From Phycisphaerae bacterium (GTDB lineage: Bacteria > Chloroflexota > Anaerolineae > 4572-78 > J111): a stretch of DNA of 64,000 bases. Shown here piece after piece: positions 15,632-26,542 of the stretch; the stretch's first letter is position 1; each line of letters begins with the position of its first letter. The notes beneath the pieces were generated by a model. It was not told where the DNA came from. It did not search any database and worked only from the letters and a program-made list of their open reading frames with translations. The position numbers and the translations under genes were made by a program. The DNA is taken from contig JANQQF010000051.1 of NCBI GenBank assembly GCA_028285035.1, positions 53,876 to 117,875 on the forward strand, written 5' to 3'.

Positions 15632-18600
15632 CTATGTCAATCCCAACGAACAGATAATTTGTGGTTCGCCCAATTCCTTGGTTTCTTGCACGAGACACAA
15701 ACTCTCGTTTTCATACAAATTGATGACAATCTGCGCCAATTCCTCATCAGAAATGCCGCTTCGCAATTGGCGGTTTAAGCTATTTTTGGCAATCTCACGC
15801 AGCGGGTAGCGATATATTTGATCTAAGGCAGGAGACAAGGTTTGGGCTTCGTGGGCAAATAGGGTTTGTTGCAGGTGTTCGGCGTATCGCTTCAGACGTT
15901 CATAGACCCTAAAGCGTGCCCCAGAAGGTCGCCCGAGCTGGCCGCCAAGGGTGTGATGCTCGGTCATAATATATTTCACCCCACGCTCAACCAGATCATG
16001 ATGATTAGCCTGGCGTTCCAAAGCGGGCGTATCCAAAGCACAGGCTGCCGCCCGCAGGATGGCAAATTGGGACTCTGTCACACTCTCCCCAGCCTGATCA
16101 AGCCACGCCAAGGCACTATTCCCCTCGGTGGTGTTCAAATAAACCAAAACCCCAGCAGAACCAACAGGTTCGCCATCACGCAACCGTGATTTGGTGGAAT
16201 AGACCACCGGACGCAGCTTGGGAATGATCCGTTTGAGAGCGGGATTGGCGTCAGTCGCGTTTTTCCAAATCTGATAGGCGTGAGAGACCAGATCAATCTC
16301 AGTTTCTGGCTCATCATCCAAAATCCCACTCTTTTCGTGATAAAGATCAACAAGAGGTTGGCTCGTGGCCTCATCCTCAAAAAAGGCTTCATCCGTACCC
16401 ACGACCTCGGCATTCTCCCGCAGTCGTTGCCGTAAGCGTTCGCGCAGTCGAATAATCCGCTCGACCCCCTCAGCAGGCCAAAAGGTGTAGCCGACAATTT
16501 CAGTAGCTTGCTGCCCAATCCGGTCAACCCGGCCCACCCGCTGGATCAGCCGAATGATGGCCCACGGTAAGTCATAATTGACCACGATGGCACTGTCTTG
16601 TAAATTCTGCCCCTCACTAAGCACATCAGTGGCGATCAACACCCGTAGCTCCCGATCTGGGCTGACCTGCGCTCGCTTGCCATTACTGACGGGGCTAAAT
16701 CGCCACGCCAGCGCCGTTGGATCATCCGAATTCCCACTGACCGCCGCCACCTGACTGACCTGACGTCGCTGCAACTGGTCGGCTAGGTAGTAAACCGTAT
16801 CGGCAAACTGGCTAAAAATCAGCACTTTGTCATTGGGGTGAGTTTCGGTGAGAAGCGTATGAAGGGCATTGAGTTGGGTATCCTGACTGGGGTCCCACTC
16901 GCCAAAATCCTGCACCAGCGTGAGCAAAGCCAACGCATCCTCACGCAGTTGCTTGGCGAGCTTTTTATGGAAAAGGCCAGACCGAATCCAACGAAATCGC
17001 CGTTGAAACCGTCCTTCATACAAAGCATAGATTGTCTTGGCTCTGGCTTTGAAATCTGCCTCGGAGCGAAGGAGGCCACTCACTGGCGTCGCCTCGGTCT
17101 CATCCTCCGCCTCAGTATCATCATCAAACATATCAACCGTGCGATAATTGATCGCCTCGGCATCATTATCCTCAAAGCGTGGATCAAGCATCTCCGCTCC
17201 CTGCGTGCCAATAGGCAAAGGGAGATCATTTTCCAAGGCGTGGATAAAGATATAGTTCCGCAAAATATGCCGTTCAACCGACAGCAAAAAGGCATAACCG
17301 CTACTCTCCAATCGCTTGAACAGGTTGGTCCGGCTAAATCCCATCAGACGTCGCCCACCTCGTGACAAGTCATTGATGACCTTCTGTTCCTGTGTGGTAG
17401 GAGGTCGCTTTGGTTTCTTGACCACATAGTTCCCCAAACCATATCGCGGCAAATTCAGGCTACTGATCGTATCAACGACGGTTGTGCTATAAAGGCGAGC
17501 GTAAGGATCGCTAAGGTCATGCTCATTGGTTTCAAAATGAACCCGTTTGGGTAAGCGAGTAGGGAAGTAGGCCCGGGTGCCATCGGCAAAGGCCAAATAT
17601 TTACGCTGATCTGTCTCATCGGTAATGGCGTAGTTATCGCGGATAAAGCTGCGGGTACGACGGACCATAAACAAGCTCATCAACTCACGCCAATCATCAG
17701 CGTATTCACTCTTTTCAAAGGCAGCCAAGGAGCGGATGGCGGCTTGATGCTGGCGACTAAACTCAACCTCGCCCAGTTTACGTAACAGCCGTTCAGGGCG
17801 GATGCCCAAATCGATCTCCTCTGATAAAAAGAGACGGAGTTGGCTAGAGAGATCGAGATATGTTTTGTTGTATGGTGTGGCCGAGAGCAAAATACACTTA
17901 CTATCATTGCGCCGGATATATTCCTGGATCGCTCGATAGCGTTTCCCCTCACGATTACGAAGGTTGTGGCTCTCATCAATGAGGACGAGCCGATACCGCC
18001 GCAGGTCTGGCAAATCTTTGATCACCCGCGTGACGGATAAAACCTTGGCTCGTAACCCATACTCCTCAACATAATCTTCCCACATCGTCACCAAGTTTTT
18101 GGGACAAATAATCAACGTGGTCAGATCGAAATCTTCCTCAAATATCTTGGCCAGGGCCGTGGCCATAATTGTCTTACCCAAACCGACCACATCCCCAATC
18201 AAGACTCCATTGCGCTGATTGAGGTGACGGGCCGCGATCTTTACAGCGGCGGTTTGGAAATCAAAAAGCTTGTTACGAAATTGACGAGGTATATTAAACT
18301 CGGTTAAGCCAGCCCGGGCTTCCCGTGAAAGGTGATAGGCCATTTTTAGATAAATATGATAGGGAGGGATCAACGTCTCGCTGGCCCAGCTCTCTTCGAT
18401 GATCTTGACCAGTTCCTGCGAAATATCCAAACACCACCGATCCGCCCAGCGATCCTCAAACCATTGCTCTAGCTTCTGGGCCGCATCCTGATCGGTCACA
18501 TCAATATTGAGTTCACCCTGCCCCGATAAACCAGAGAAGGTCAGGTTGCTACTGCCCAAAAAGCCGATTTTGGGTGTGGCAATATCACTCCGATGGAGTA

Positions 18601-19030
18601 GGTAAAGTTTGGCGTGCAGGGGATGGCGCAAGAAAAGTTGGACCACCACTTTCCCATCTTTAATCTGTTGGGCTAAACGCCGCAATCCAATTTCATCGGC
18701 ATTGGTCGGAGCACCCAAGGTGAGTTGCTGTCGGAACTCTTCCGCCAAATCTTTCTTCAGGCGGATGGCCTTGGCATTGTCCATCCGCTGTCCATTCTCC
18801 CGAAAGCTAAACGCCGTCTTGAGTTCATCCTGGGGCCGTCGCTGCATCCCAATCAACAGCCGGCACTGATACGTCTCTCCACCAACCCACTCTTCAATCT
18901 TCTCATCAATCTGCCGCCACCCACGCAGGTTAAAATAGCCGACACAAAAGTCGGCTCGATAGGAGACATCTAACGTTTCTTGGAGCGCGGGCAAAAGTTT
19001 TTGATTGATATTGTCAAATATTCGAGGCAT
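15632..19030 (-). CDS. PLD-nuclease/SNF2 helicase fusion of a restriction-type system
   Basis: 1132 residues. The N-terminal region has one HxK motif of the phospholipase-D nuclease family (HAKLYLL, His139/Lys141, with GSSNLT at 159-164). An SNF2-type superfamily 2 helicase follows: Walker [10 protein letters not shown] at 279-287, DESH at 352-355, SATPYN, then the C-terminal helicase domain with [19 protein letters not shown] and [11 protein letters not shown]. The layout resembles helicase-nuclease subunits paired with Eco57I-like methylases in DISARM/BREX-like phage defence; I cannot assign a named type. With its methylase broken, self-protection is an open question. Confidence 0.85.
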   Translation of the reverse strand: MPRIFDNINQKLLPALQETLDVSYRADFCVGYFNLRGWRQIDEKIEEWVGGETYQCRLLIGMQRRPQDELKTAFSFRENGQRMDNAKAIRLKKDLAEEFRQQLTLGAPTNADEIGLRRLAQQIKDGKVVVQLFLRHPLHAKLYLLHRSDIATPKIGFLGSSNLTFSGLSGQGELNIDVTDQDAAQKLEQWFEDRWADRWCLDISQELVKIIEESWASETLIPPYHIYLKMAYHLSREARAGLTEFNIPRQFRNKLFDFQTAAVKIAARHLNQRNGVLIGDVVGLGKTIMATALAKIFEEDFDLTTLIICPKNLVTMWEDYVEEYGLRAKVLSVTRVIKDLPDLRRYRLVLIDESHNLRNREGKRYRAIQEYIRRNDSKCILLSATPYNKTYLDLSSQLRLFLSEEIDLGIRPERLLRKLGEVEFSRQHQAAIRSLAAFEKSEYADDWRELMSLFMVRRTRSFIRDNYAITDETDQRKYLAFADGTRAYFPTRLPKRVHFETNEHDLSDPYARLYSTTVVDTISSLNLPRYGLGNYVVKKPKRPPTTQEQKVINDLSRGGRRLMGFSRTNLFKRLESSGYAFLLSVERHILRNYIFIHALENDLPLPIGTQGAEMLDPRFEDNDAEAINYRTVDMFDDDTEAEDETEATPVSGLLRSEADFKARAKTIYALYEGRFQRRFRWIRSGLFHKKLAKQLREDALALLTLVQDFGEWDPSQDTQLNALHTLLTETHPNDKVLIFSQFADTVYYLADQLQRRQVSQVAAVSGNSDDPTALAWRFSPVSNGKRAQVSPDRELRVLIATDVLSEGQNLQDSAIVVNYDLPWAIIRLIQRVGRVDRIGQQATEIVGYTFWPAEGVERIIRLRERLRQRLRENAEVVGTDEAFFEDEATSQPLVDLYHEKSGILDDEPETEIDLVSHAYQIWKNATDANPALKRIIPKLRPVVYSTKSRLRDGEPVGSAGVLVYLNTTEGNSALAWLDQAGESVTESQFAILRAAACALDTPALERQANHHDLVERGVKYIMTEHHTLGGQLGRPSGARFRVYERLKRYAEHLQQTLFAHEAQTLSPALDQIYRYPLREIAKNSLNRQLRSGISDEELAQIVINLYENESLCLVQETKELGEPQIICSLGLT

Positions 19031-19191
19031 TAGGAGGGTCCGATCACTGCCTTCAACCGATCATTAAAGTCTTATCAAATTCATTTTACTTGAGTGTGAT
19101 GATTTTAGCATGGCTGTGGGTTGATGACAATCAACTTGACAGAAAAAAGTAAGATATTGTTGGAATATTTGAGTTCAATTCATTATTCCCA

Positions 19192-19428
19192 CTATTTTCC
19201 TAAACGCCATCGTTTGATCTGTTCTTGCAGCCAACCATTAGTCTCAATCGACTCGTTCAGACTGGGCATGTAGATTTGGGTGCCAAATAGACCTCTTTTG
19301 ACAATGACTGTTTTGCCATCTTTGGTGCTGATGGTCAGTCCACCCAAGAGTAGGGGAGCGGTCCAGTTAATCATCACCCGCCCACGATTATCTTTAACTT
19401 TTACCCGATACCATTTTTCATTACCCAT
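19192..19428 (-). CDS. Hypothetical protein, 78 aa
   Basis: Short, mainly beta-strand sequence (YRVKVKDNRGRVMINW, GLTISTKDGKTVIVKRG). Its ATG has AAAGGGG eleven to fifteen bases upstream. Fifteen bases separate it from the small membrane gene before it, so the two are probably one operon. I do not recognise the family. Confidence 0.55.
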   Translation of the reverse strand: MGNEKWYRVKVKDNRGRVMINWTAPLLLGGLTISTKDGKTVIVKRGLFGTQIYMPSLNESIETNGWLQEQIKRWRLGK

Positions 19429-19443
19429 CTTTGCAGCCCCTTT

Positions 19444-19629
19444 CTACAAGTAATATGTTGAGATAGTTTGAACTGTCTGATACAAGGTGAGCAATACCAT
19501 AACCACAAGCGTGATAACGATACTCATTGCAATCAGACACCCTTTGGGTTCGGGGTTCATCGTCAGCCTTAGAACACCAATAATGGCGACAATTCCCACA
19601 ATAATCCCAATTACAAATACGATTAACAT
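19444..19629 (-). CDS. Small two-helix membrane protein, 61 aa
   Basis: The start is taken at the ATG at 19629, which has AAGGAGGT eight bases upstream; an upstream ATG at 19662 would bury this ribosome-binding site. Two hydrophobic helices (about 1-20 and 30-52) are joined by a short loop with MNPEPKGC. A 9-bp inverted repeat (19654-19677) overlaps the probable promoter. Together with the 78-residue gene it forms a two-gene operon of unknown function. Small membrane proteins of this kind can be toxins or modulators, but nothing here decides that. Confidence 0.55.
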   Translation of the reverse strand: MLIVFVIGIIVGIVAIIGVLRLTMNPEPKGCLIAMSIVITLVVMVLLTLYQTVQTISTYYL

Positions 19630-19653
19630 AAGCCACCTCCTTGAGAAATAAAA

Positions 19654-19677
19654 TAGCATCACAATTTAGTGATGCTA
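19654..19677. promoter_or_regulatory. Palindromic operator (9-6-9)
   Basis: TAGCATCAC, spacer AATTTA, GTGATGCTA: a perfect inverted repeat located 25 bases upstream of the small membrane gene start at 19629. It is likely a dimeric regulator site. Its layout resembles the 3769/4105 palindromes, but the sequence differs. Confidence 0.5.
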
Positions 19678-19786
19678 CATTGATTTGTTATCGATTATTG
19701 TAACTTAAAAAGGGGATTGCGAACTTACAATGGGGTTACATATACAAAACAAAGTAAGAACAAGGCTCTTACACTCACGTTATAAT

Positions 19787-21817
19787 TTATTCAAACAGAT
19801 GACAAGTTCCTGCAAATCTATACCCAACATCTGATACAGTCTGTATAAATTGGGGATCAGAGGCCTTAGGTTCAATCTTTAAACGTACATTTCGAACCAG
19901 AGTATAAACTCGCTGCACAAAATTGTGACGGTATTCTATAGGACCATCCTCATTGTACACCTCGTTTTTTATCATTTCATACGTATATGGCTTAGTAGGG
20001 TTCTCTTGCGAATATTCGCATAGACGAAGCAGGAAAAAATATTGATACCCTCTTATAGTAACCTCTCGTCCTAACACCCACACTCTTCGATTCGAAGTAT
20101 CAATTGATATACCATCCTTTAAGGGTTCTGTTGTGGGTGGATCAACTATATCAAAGTTAAGATGATCCGAAATCATCATGGCACATAGAAGAGAATGTAT
20201 GTATTTCACAAGCTCACGACGAGGATAAAAAATGTCGGGATTATAGGTCTTTAGCCGAATAATTGCCTGAAAAAGTGAACCAATTTGGTAGACCTCTGAG
20301 CTTATACCCAAAATAGTCTTGGCCCATTTACGGATATGGGGGATTATGGAAATAGCTTTTTGAATGTCTGGATCAAAATCTACCAAACCATCCTCTAATA
20401 AAGACTGATCTTCTTGATCTAACAAAAACTCTTCTAACTGATACCGATTCAAAACATTGTGTGTTGCCAATAGATCAAATTTTATAGCAGCCTCCAACTC
20501 GACAAATTGAGCCAGTAACGGCTTTAACTGAATCTCGCTAAAGTCAATCAACCATGTTCTTTGTGATTGATCAACCAAGATGCGTTTTAGATTCAGACAT
20601 ACTGGCGTTTGTCCATATAAAATATCAACTTCATAGGAAGATACCTGTTTAGATAAGAAAGTAACAGGATTAACAAAAGTTAACTCGTCATTTTGGTATG
20701 AAAGCGTAAGCTTATCTGTACTATATTTTATTTTCTGCAAATTAAGCTGCCGTGATTTTCGACAAAGGGCTTTAATATTGTCATCTAATATCGTTAGATC
20801 CCATATTTCCTCTGTTCTTTGTGCCCAATCAGAGTAAAATTCAGTCAACAAACCCATCGTCTTACCATTACTATGTTCACTCCAGGGGTCTAAAGTTTGA
20901 CCAAATAAAAATTCCAAAGATTTTAATATTCGAGCTACTGACCAGCTACGATAACCATCCTCAAAAGAGATCATTTCCTCTATATTACCACTGACAAGTT
21001 TGTAAGTTGTTGCAGCGAAACGGATTGTTTCTTGAGTTTTGAATTTGAGTATATTTCCTGCTCGCTGCCTTTTAGGGGCATACTCTTGATATAGGTTGGC
21101 TTCGCTCAGCACCTCGGCTTTTTGCCCACAACAAACAATAAACGTTTCATCTCGACCTTGATCATTGTAAGTAAATACCTCCAACAAAACCATACTATCC
21201 TGTCGAATCAATAACCTATCAATAGTAATTTGGGATTTACCAAAAAATAGCTTTCTTAATAAGTCGGTAATTTCTAAAGATCGATCTGATAATTGCATCT
21301 CATCCACCTGGGTCAGGATTAAGTTGGTGAGATGCAATGGGGTATGTATCTCTTGAATATTCCACTGAATTACAAGATCCCAGTTAAATTGAACATGATC
21401 ATCAAAGGCTTCGGCTATCTCATCTATTAACTTGGCCTCTGACTTATGAAGAAAATCAACGGCAAGTTGTTCACCATTCGCATTAGATCGTAAGGCAGCT
21501 TGAACAAGAGCCATATCAGAATAACCCGTAACAACAACTTTAGGTATACCTATATAATTTTTATTACTTAATAGATTAAAGCCACTCCGATCTAAGTCAT
21601 CCATCTTAGGTCCAGACATATTCAAATCAACAATTACAAAATGAATCCAAATTTCATCAAGAATATGGACTGCTTCATTTAAAGTATTTGCTTTGAAGAC
21701 TTTATAACCTTTAATCTCAAGAAGCTCAGCGGTAGGATTTAAAAATTCTGGATCATCATCCATAAATAAAATGCGTTTTTCAACTAATCTTGAATTCTGT
21801 TGATACATTTCTCTCAT
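19787..21817 (-). CDS. Atypical response regulator: REC, long middle region, C-terminal wHTH
   Basis: 676 residues. The N-terminal receiver domain has the acidic pair FMDDDPEF, the phospho-acceptor in VIVDLNMSG (about Asp64), and VVVTGYSD. A middle region of about 430 residues has no domain I can name; the stretch ICNL-like RILVDQSQRTWLIDFSEIQ is reminiscent of phosphotransferase-fold sequences. The C-terminus (about 585-676) is an OmpR-type winged helix (VWVLGREVTIRGYQYFFLLRL, VGYRFAG). Its ATG lies five bases after the kinase stop, so the pair is coupled. It probably acts as a DNA-binding output of the kinase. Confidence 0.8.
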   Translation of the reverse strand: MREMYQQNSRLVEKRILFMDDDPEFLNPTAELLEIKGYKVFKANTLNEAVHILDEIWIHFVIVDLNMSGPKMDDLDRSGFNLLSNKNYIGIPKVVVTGYSDMALVQAALRSNANGEQLAVDFLHKSEAKLIDEIAEAFDDHVQFNWDLVIQWNIQEIHTPLHLTNLILTQVDEMQLSDRSLEITDLLRKLFFGKSQITIDRLLIRQDSMVLLEVFTYNDQGRDETFIVCCGQKAEVLSEANLYQEYAPKRQRAGNILKFKTQETIRFAATTYKLVSGNIEEMISFEDGYRSWSVARILKSLEFLFGQTLDPWSEHSNGKTMGLLTEFYSDWAQRTEEIWDLTILDDNIKALCRKSRQLNLQKIKYSTDKLTLSYQNDELTFVNPVTFLSKQVSSYEVDILYGQTPVCLNLKRILVDQSQRTWLIDFSEIQLKPLLAQFVELEAAIKFDLLATHNVLNRYQLEEFLLDQEDQSLLEDGLVDFDPDIQKAISIIPHIRKWAKTILGISSEVYQIGSLFQAIIRLKTYNPDIFYPRRELVKYIHSLLCAMMISDHLNFDIVDPPTTEPLKDGISIDTSNRRVWVLGREVTIRGYQYFFLLRLCEYSQENPTKPYTYEMIKNEVYNEDGPIEYRHNFVQRVYTLVRNVRLKIEPKASDPQFIQTVSDVGYRFAGTCHLFE

Positions 21818-21822
21818 TTTCC

Positions 21823-24800
21823 CTACCTTTCTGTTTCATGAATTGGTAACCAAACAACCACACTTGTCCCATCAGGTGAATTAGACTTTATATAACAATC
21901 ACCGTTATATGTTTGCAAAATTATCTGGGTTAATGATAAACCTATTCCTTGTCCAGACGTCCTATTACTTTTATCGACAATGCCACTAAACAATTGGTTT
22001 TCAATATCTGGAGCAATACCTTTCCCTGTATCAGAAACAGTGAGTCTCACTTGATTCTCTACAAGTTCAGAAGCTACGGTCAATTTCTTTATTTGTACAC
22101 TATCCATAGCATTAATCGCATTGCTCATAACATTATCAATTGCTAATTTCAACCAAGCGGGATTTACATTAATTGAGGCAATACATTTTGGGTCAAGATC
22201 TAGTTCATATGGAAAAACTCGGCGTCTTTCCTCATCCCAATAAAATTGACTTATCAATTCTTCAATGAATTGATTAAAATTAATGACTTCCAAACCTTGG
22301 TCAGGAGCTAGTGGTGTGGATATTTTCTTTTCTCGTGTTTTTTCAATTACTCGTTCAATATCAACTAAACGCCCCCTGATTGTCATTGGAGGCGCTGATA
22401 TGTTTAGATCATGTGAAATGAGTTGAGTATGTTTCTCGATTGCACTTATGTAACCCACAATTTTATGCTGCCAAGCGGTGCGGTCAGCAGCCATCCAAGC
22501 AATAGCGGTTCTAGCTGCCAAGAGGTTCTTGGGATGATATTGTTCCGCATTCTTTATTGCGATAACGGCCAATTCAGCTAATAAGGTAAGGGCTTGTTCA
22601 TCAATCTCATCAAAAGCTCCTATCTGATCACTTTCTAAACCCAATACCCCTAATGCCTCATCGCCATCAAGAAGTGGAACATCTAGCTCAGAACGAGTTT
22701 GATCAGATAACTTCATATAGTCTTCATCTAAGCGAACATCAGGTACACGTTGAGGTTTCCGTTCTAATATTGCCCGTCCTTGAATCCCAATTTTATTTTG
22801 ATTTCTGTCTAATAATCGTCTTTTGCCTAGCTGGGTCTCCCACCAATGCCCCATTTTTTCTGGCAAAACGCTCTCAGGTATTAGCTCATTTGTAGCTTTA
22901 TCATAAAGCTGAATGACCCCTAAAATGGAATGTGTTCCTTTTGCAGGCTTGATACGTTCAATAGCCTGTTGCAAAATTCGATCTAGCAAATCTTTTCGTG
23001 TTACGGTAATTCCAGCAGAGATGATCCGACTCGCCTCGTGAACAGCCTGTTGATGTTGACTCCAACGATTAAGGTTGTCATACTGCTTAGCTTTGTCAAT
23101 TGCAATACCTGCCTGTGTTGCGAGGGCCACAACAGCTATTTGATCATCTTTGTTAAAGGCGTTTTTATCAATATGCTCAATGTTAATAATCCCAATGACT
23201 TTATTATCAATTTTAATTGGAACAGTAAGCTCAGATTTGGTCTCTGGAACACAACATACATAATCGGGATCAATTGAAACATCAGGGACTAATTGCGGGT
23301 CTCCAGTTCGATATGCTCGCCCAATAACTCCTCTCAAGAGATTATTTTTATTTGGATAATCCTGATCTACCAGACAATCATCTTTAATTCGATCCAGTTT
23401 CTCGGTTGGGTAAGCCGCGATAAGCTGACTCCGACCATCTTGAATCAACCTAATACTTGCAAAGCTAACACCTCGTCCTTGTTTTCTAATTACTTTAGGG
23501 GTTTGTTGGACAATCTGACCAAGAATATCTGTCAATTTTAGTGAGGCAGTTATAGCCCTTCCGGCTTGATATAATGCTTTTCGCATACCAGATCGTTGTG
23601 CTTCTTTTTCATATAGCTTAGCATTTTCAATTGCCACGGCAAGCTGATCAGCTAAGGCTTCCAGGAGTTTTTGGTCATCATCATCAAATGCATTTTTTAG
23701 AGAGCTTTGCAAGTCTAAGACACCAATAAGAGTCTCTTCTTTCCAATGGCAAATAGGAACAGTTAATTCAGATTGAGTGCCTGACATCAATCTTAAAAAA
23801 TCTTTGCATTTTTCTACATCACCACAGCTTTTAGAAGTTTTATGAGAAGCTACCCAACCACATATTCCCTCATCTAATCTTTGTGTTGTCCTTCCTTTTT
23901 CAGCAGGTATATCAATCTTTTTATGAAAGGATTCATGCCAATCGGGAGGAAATTCTAATAAGCCTCTTTCAGGATTAAACAATCGAATACTGACAATAGC
24001 CTCTTTCTTCTTTAGGTCCTGCTCTAGCAGCTGACAAACTTGTTTAAGTAATTGAGGAATCTTTAAATTATGGGTTGAGCTTCGGCTAACTTTTGCAATA
24101 GTTTTGAAGCGTTTTTTATCAGCTTCACTTTTTTCATATAATTGAGCATTACGAATAGCAACTGCAGCTACTTTGGCCAGTAATTCAAGGGTTTGTTGAT
24201 CTTCTGGGGTAAATGCATCATAATCTCTATGTTCAATATCAATAACCCCAATAACTTCATTTTGTTGATTAATGATAGGAACGGCTAGCTCTGAATGAGT
24301 GGCCGAGTCGGATAAAATATAATCCGCGTGTGATACAACCTGACCTTCGATTATTGATTTACCATCAACAACAGCTCGGCCTGAAATCCCGATTTTATTA
24401 TCACTTTCTAAATCTATTCTGCCGATTGTTCTTTTTAATTGAGCTTCATATCTAACTGGATAAGCTGCTGTTAGCTCCAAATTTCTTCCAGCACGCAGGG
24501 AGATATGACAAGATTGAGAAGCATTTGTAAATTGCCACGCTTGCTCGGCTAAAGAATCAAGAGTTTCCTTTAAATCTAATGAGGATTTAATTAACTCTAG
24601 ACTAGCTTTGTATTCTCGTCGATCTTGAAAGAACCCCACACTTCCGGCAAATTGCCCATCGTGATCAAACAACATTGAAGCAGAAAGACGAATAGGGATT
24701 TCTTGTTCATACTTATTGGTTAACGAAGTATTGAAATTTGAAATACGATGACCGTTGTCAGGTCGTCTAAGATGTCTCATTACTTCTTGTGCATCTGAAA

Positions 24801-26424
24801 GGTGGGTATATAGTTTTCTGATCGGGATTTTGTTGATCACTTCCTCAGCTTTATATCCTAATATTCTTTCAGCTTGCGTATTAAACTGAACAATCTGTCC
24901 ATTTTTATCTAAAGCAATAATGGCATCAAAAGCGTCTTCCATTAATCGTTTTTTCTCACCAATACGATAAATATTTCCCAGAGCAACCGCCGCTAAGTTA
25001 CCAAGATACCATAATAAATCTAGCTCCTCAGATCCGAACTGGCTGCCAGGCACATTATCGTGAACAGCCAAAACACCTTTGACCTCTCCTTGCCAGCCGA
25101 TAGGCGCAGCAGCCACTGAGCTAAAACTCTGATCGCTATTTTGGATAGGGCGATTGGGCCACTCGTTATAATTTGATATAGTAATGGCCTTTACTTCTGC
25201 AATGACACGACCAACTAAATCATCCTCAACAGCGCGTTTACCTCCAATCGTTAGATCGAGCCGATTTTTCTTAGCCAAGAGCTTTAGATTTTTTCCTTCC
25301 TTGTCTAATAGATATACACATCCACCCTGTACATCTAAGGTATTCACTGCATTATCTAGGATTTGATTAAGTAAGCGTTCACTATCCTCATAGCTAATTA
25401 ATTCCAATGAGCGATGAAACAAATCCTCAAATGCTTTAGCCCGACGTTGTTCACTTTCAACTAATTGTGCTTTCTCAAGGGCAATCGCGGCTTGACTGGC
25501 TAAACTTTCAAGTAGCTTTTGATCACGAGAGTTGAAATCATTATTTTTCACAGAATTTACAAATAAGGCTCCCATAACCCGCACGTCCTTTTCTACTGTG
25601 CTTGAAATTTTGAGAGGAACCCCAATGATAGATTTTATCCCACGATCTTTTGTCGTTTGCTTAACTCTAGGATCTAAATGGGTATCAGAAATAATAAGAG
25701 CGCTATTCTCATTTGCTACCGTCTGTGTCAATCCATCTGGTCGAGGTGTAAAATTTCCTTTTCTATAAGAGGGAAATTTTTTTCCTTTAATTCGACTCCC
25801 GACTCTGGTTTCAGTCAAAAGAATGGCGCTTGACTCGCTGCCCAGAAGGAAGTAAGCATACTCAGCAATTTTAGTAAGCATATCATCTAAGTTTAAGGTT
25901 GATAGCTCTATACCAATATCCTTAAGTATTTGATTTTCGATGGCAATTGAAAGATGGTCGGCTAAAATTGAGAGTTGGGTGATTTTTTGGTCATCAAAAA
26001 AATAAGTTTCTTGTTTCTCAACACAGATAAAGCCAATAATACGAGTCTCTGAGGTGACTGGGATACAGAGCAGTGTCCCATTCCCTCCATCAAAATTAAG
26101 AGATAAATTCGAGTCTTGAGATGTATCCGGACAGTAGAAAACATCATCAGCTGAAAAAATGTGTTCAACTAGAGGAGGTATTAGCCCGTTATCTATATCA
26201 AAAAAGCTCGCAATCAGGCTATCATCACGCACTGTACTTCGAATGTAAACATCTCTCGTTGTAGAATTTAGGAGTATAATCAGGCTGTCATCAGCTTGCG
26301 TTAATTTTAAGCTTTCTTTACGGGCTGTCTCTAAAAGCTCATTTAATGTTAGGCATGCATTAAGCTGTCTAACAACCTGTGGTAGCGATTTTTTTACAGA
26401 TATGGTCTCTTTTTTAGATAACAA
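21823..26424 (-). CDS. Multi-GAF/PAS sensor histidine kinase
   Basis: 1533 residues. About seven GAF domains (starting near 15, 165, 330, 605, 775, 950 and 1130) are interrupted by one PAS domain (about 488-600, AFDAIIALDKNGQIVQFN). No membrane helix is seen, so it is a cytoplasmic sensor. The C-terminus has an HATPase core with N box NVMSNAINAM, DTGKGIAPD and GQGIGLSLTQ. The dimerisation region is unusual: the likely phospho-histidine is in TAWQHKIVGY rather than a canonical H box. Ligands are unknown. It is followed directly by its REC-wHTH partner. Confidence 0.85.
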   Translation of the reverse strand: MLSKKETISVKKSLPQVVRQLNACLTLNELLETARKESLKLTQADDSLIILLNSTTRDVYIRSTVRDDSLIASFFDIDNGLIPPLVEHIFSADDVFYCPDTSQDSNLSLNFDGGNGTLLCIPVTSETRIIGFICVEKQETYFFDDQKITQLSILADHLSIAIENQILKDIGIELSTLNLDDMLTKIAEYAYFLLGSESSAILLTETRVGSRIKGKKFPSYRKGNFTPRPDGLTQTVANENSALIISDTHLDPRVKQTTKDRGIKSIIGVPLKISSTVEKDVRVMGALFVNSVKNNDFNSRDQKLLESLASQAAIALEKAQLVESEQRRAKAFEDLFHRSLELISYEDSERLLNQILDNAVNTLDVQGGCVYLLDKEGKNLKLLAKKNRLDLTIGGKRAVEDDLVGRVIAEVKAITISNYNEWPNRPIQNSDQSFSSVAAAPIGWQGEVKGVLAVHDNVPGSQFGSEELDLLWYLGNLAAVALGNIYRIGEKKRLMEDAFDAIIALDKNGQIVQFNTQAERILGYKAEEVINKIPIRKLYTHLSDAQEVMRHLRRPDNGHRISNFNTSLTNKYEQEIPIRLSASMLFDHDGQFAGSVGFFQDRREYKASLELIKSSLDLKETLDSLAEQAWQFTNASQSCHISLRAGRNLELTAAYPVRYEAQLKRTIGRIDLESDNKIGISGRAVVDGKSIIEGQVVSHADYILSDSATHSELAVPIINQQNEVIGVIDIEHRDYDAFTPEDQQTLELLAKVAAVAIRNAQLYEKSEADKKRFKTIAKVSRSSTHNLKIPQLLKQVCQLLEQDLKKKEAIVSIRLFNPERGLLEFPPDWHESFHKKIDIPAEKGRTTQRLDEGICGWVASHKTSKSCGDVEKCKDFLRLMSGTQSELTVPICHWKEETLIGVLDLQSSLKNAFDDDDQKLLEALADQLAVAIENAKLYEKEAQRSGMRKALYQAGRAITASLKLTDILGQIVQQTPKVIRKQGRGVSFASIRLIQDGRSQLIAAYPTEKLDRIKDDCLVDQDYPNKNNLLRGVIGRAYRTGDPQLVPDVSIDPDYVCCVPETKSELTVPIKIDNKVIGIINIEHIDKNAFNKDDQIAVVALATQAGIAIDKAKQYDNLNRWSQHQQAVHEASRIISAGITVTRKDLLDRILQQAIERIKPAKGTHSILGVIQLYDKATNELIPESVLPEKMGHWWETQLGKRRLLDRNQNKIGIQGRAILERKPQRVPDVRLDEDYMKLSDQTRSELDVPLLDGDEALGVLGLESDQIGAFDEIDEQALTLLAELAVIAIKNAEQYHPKNLLAARTAIAWMAADRTAWQHKIVGYISAIEKHTQLISHDLNISAPPMTIRGRLVDIERVIEKTREKKISTPLAPDQGLEVINFNQFIEELISQFYWDEERRRVFPYELDLDPKCIASINVNPAWLKLAIDNVMSNAINAMDSVQIKKLTVASELVENQVRLTVSDTGKGIAPDIENQLFSGIVDKSNRTSGQGIGLSLTQIILQTYNGDCYIKSNSPDGTSVVVWLPIHETER

Positions 26425-26542
26425 CTTCCACCTCTTTCCTGCACCAAATCATCATAATGCACTTAAATTGTTTATCGCTGTCTGGATTTCATTTATTTCA
26501 CTGAAAAAATCCAAAGAAGCCGCCTCATTCATAGTCATGGGT

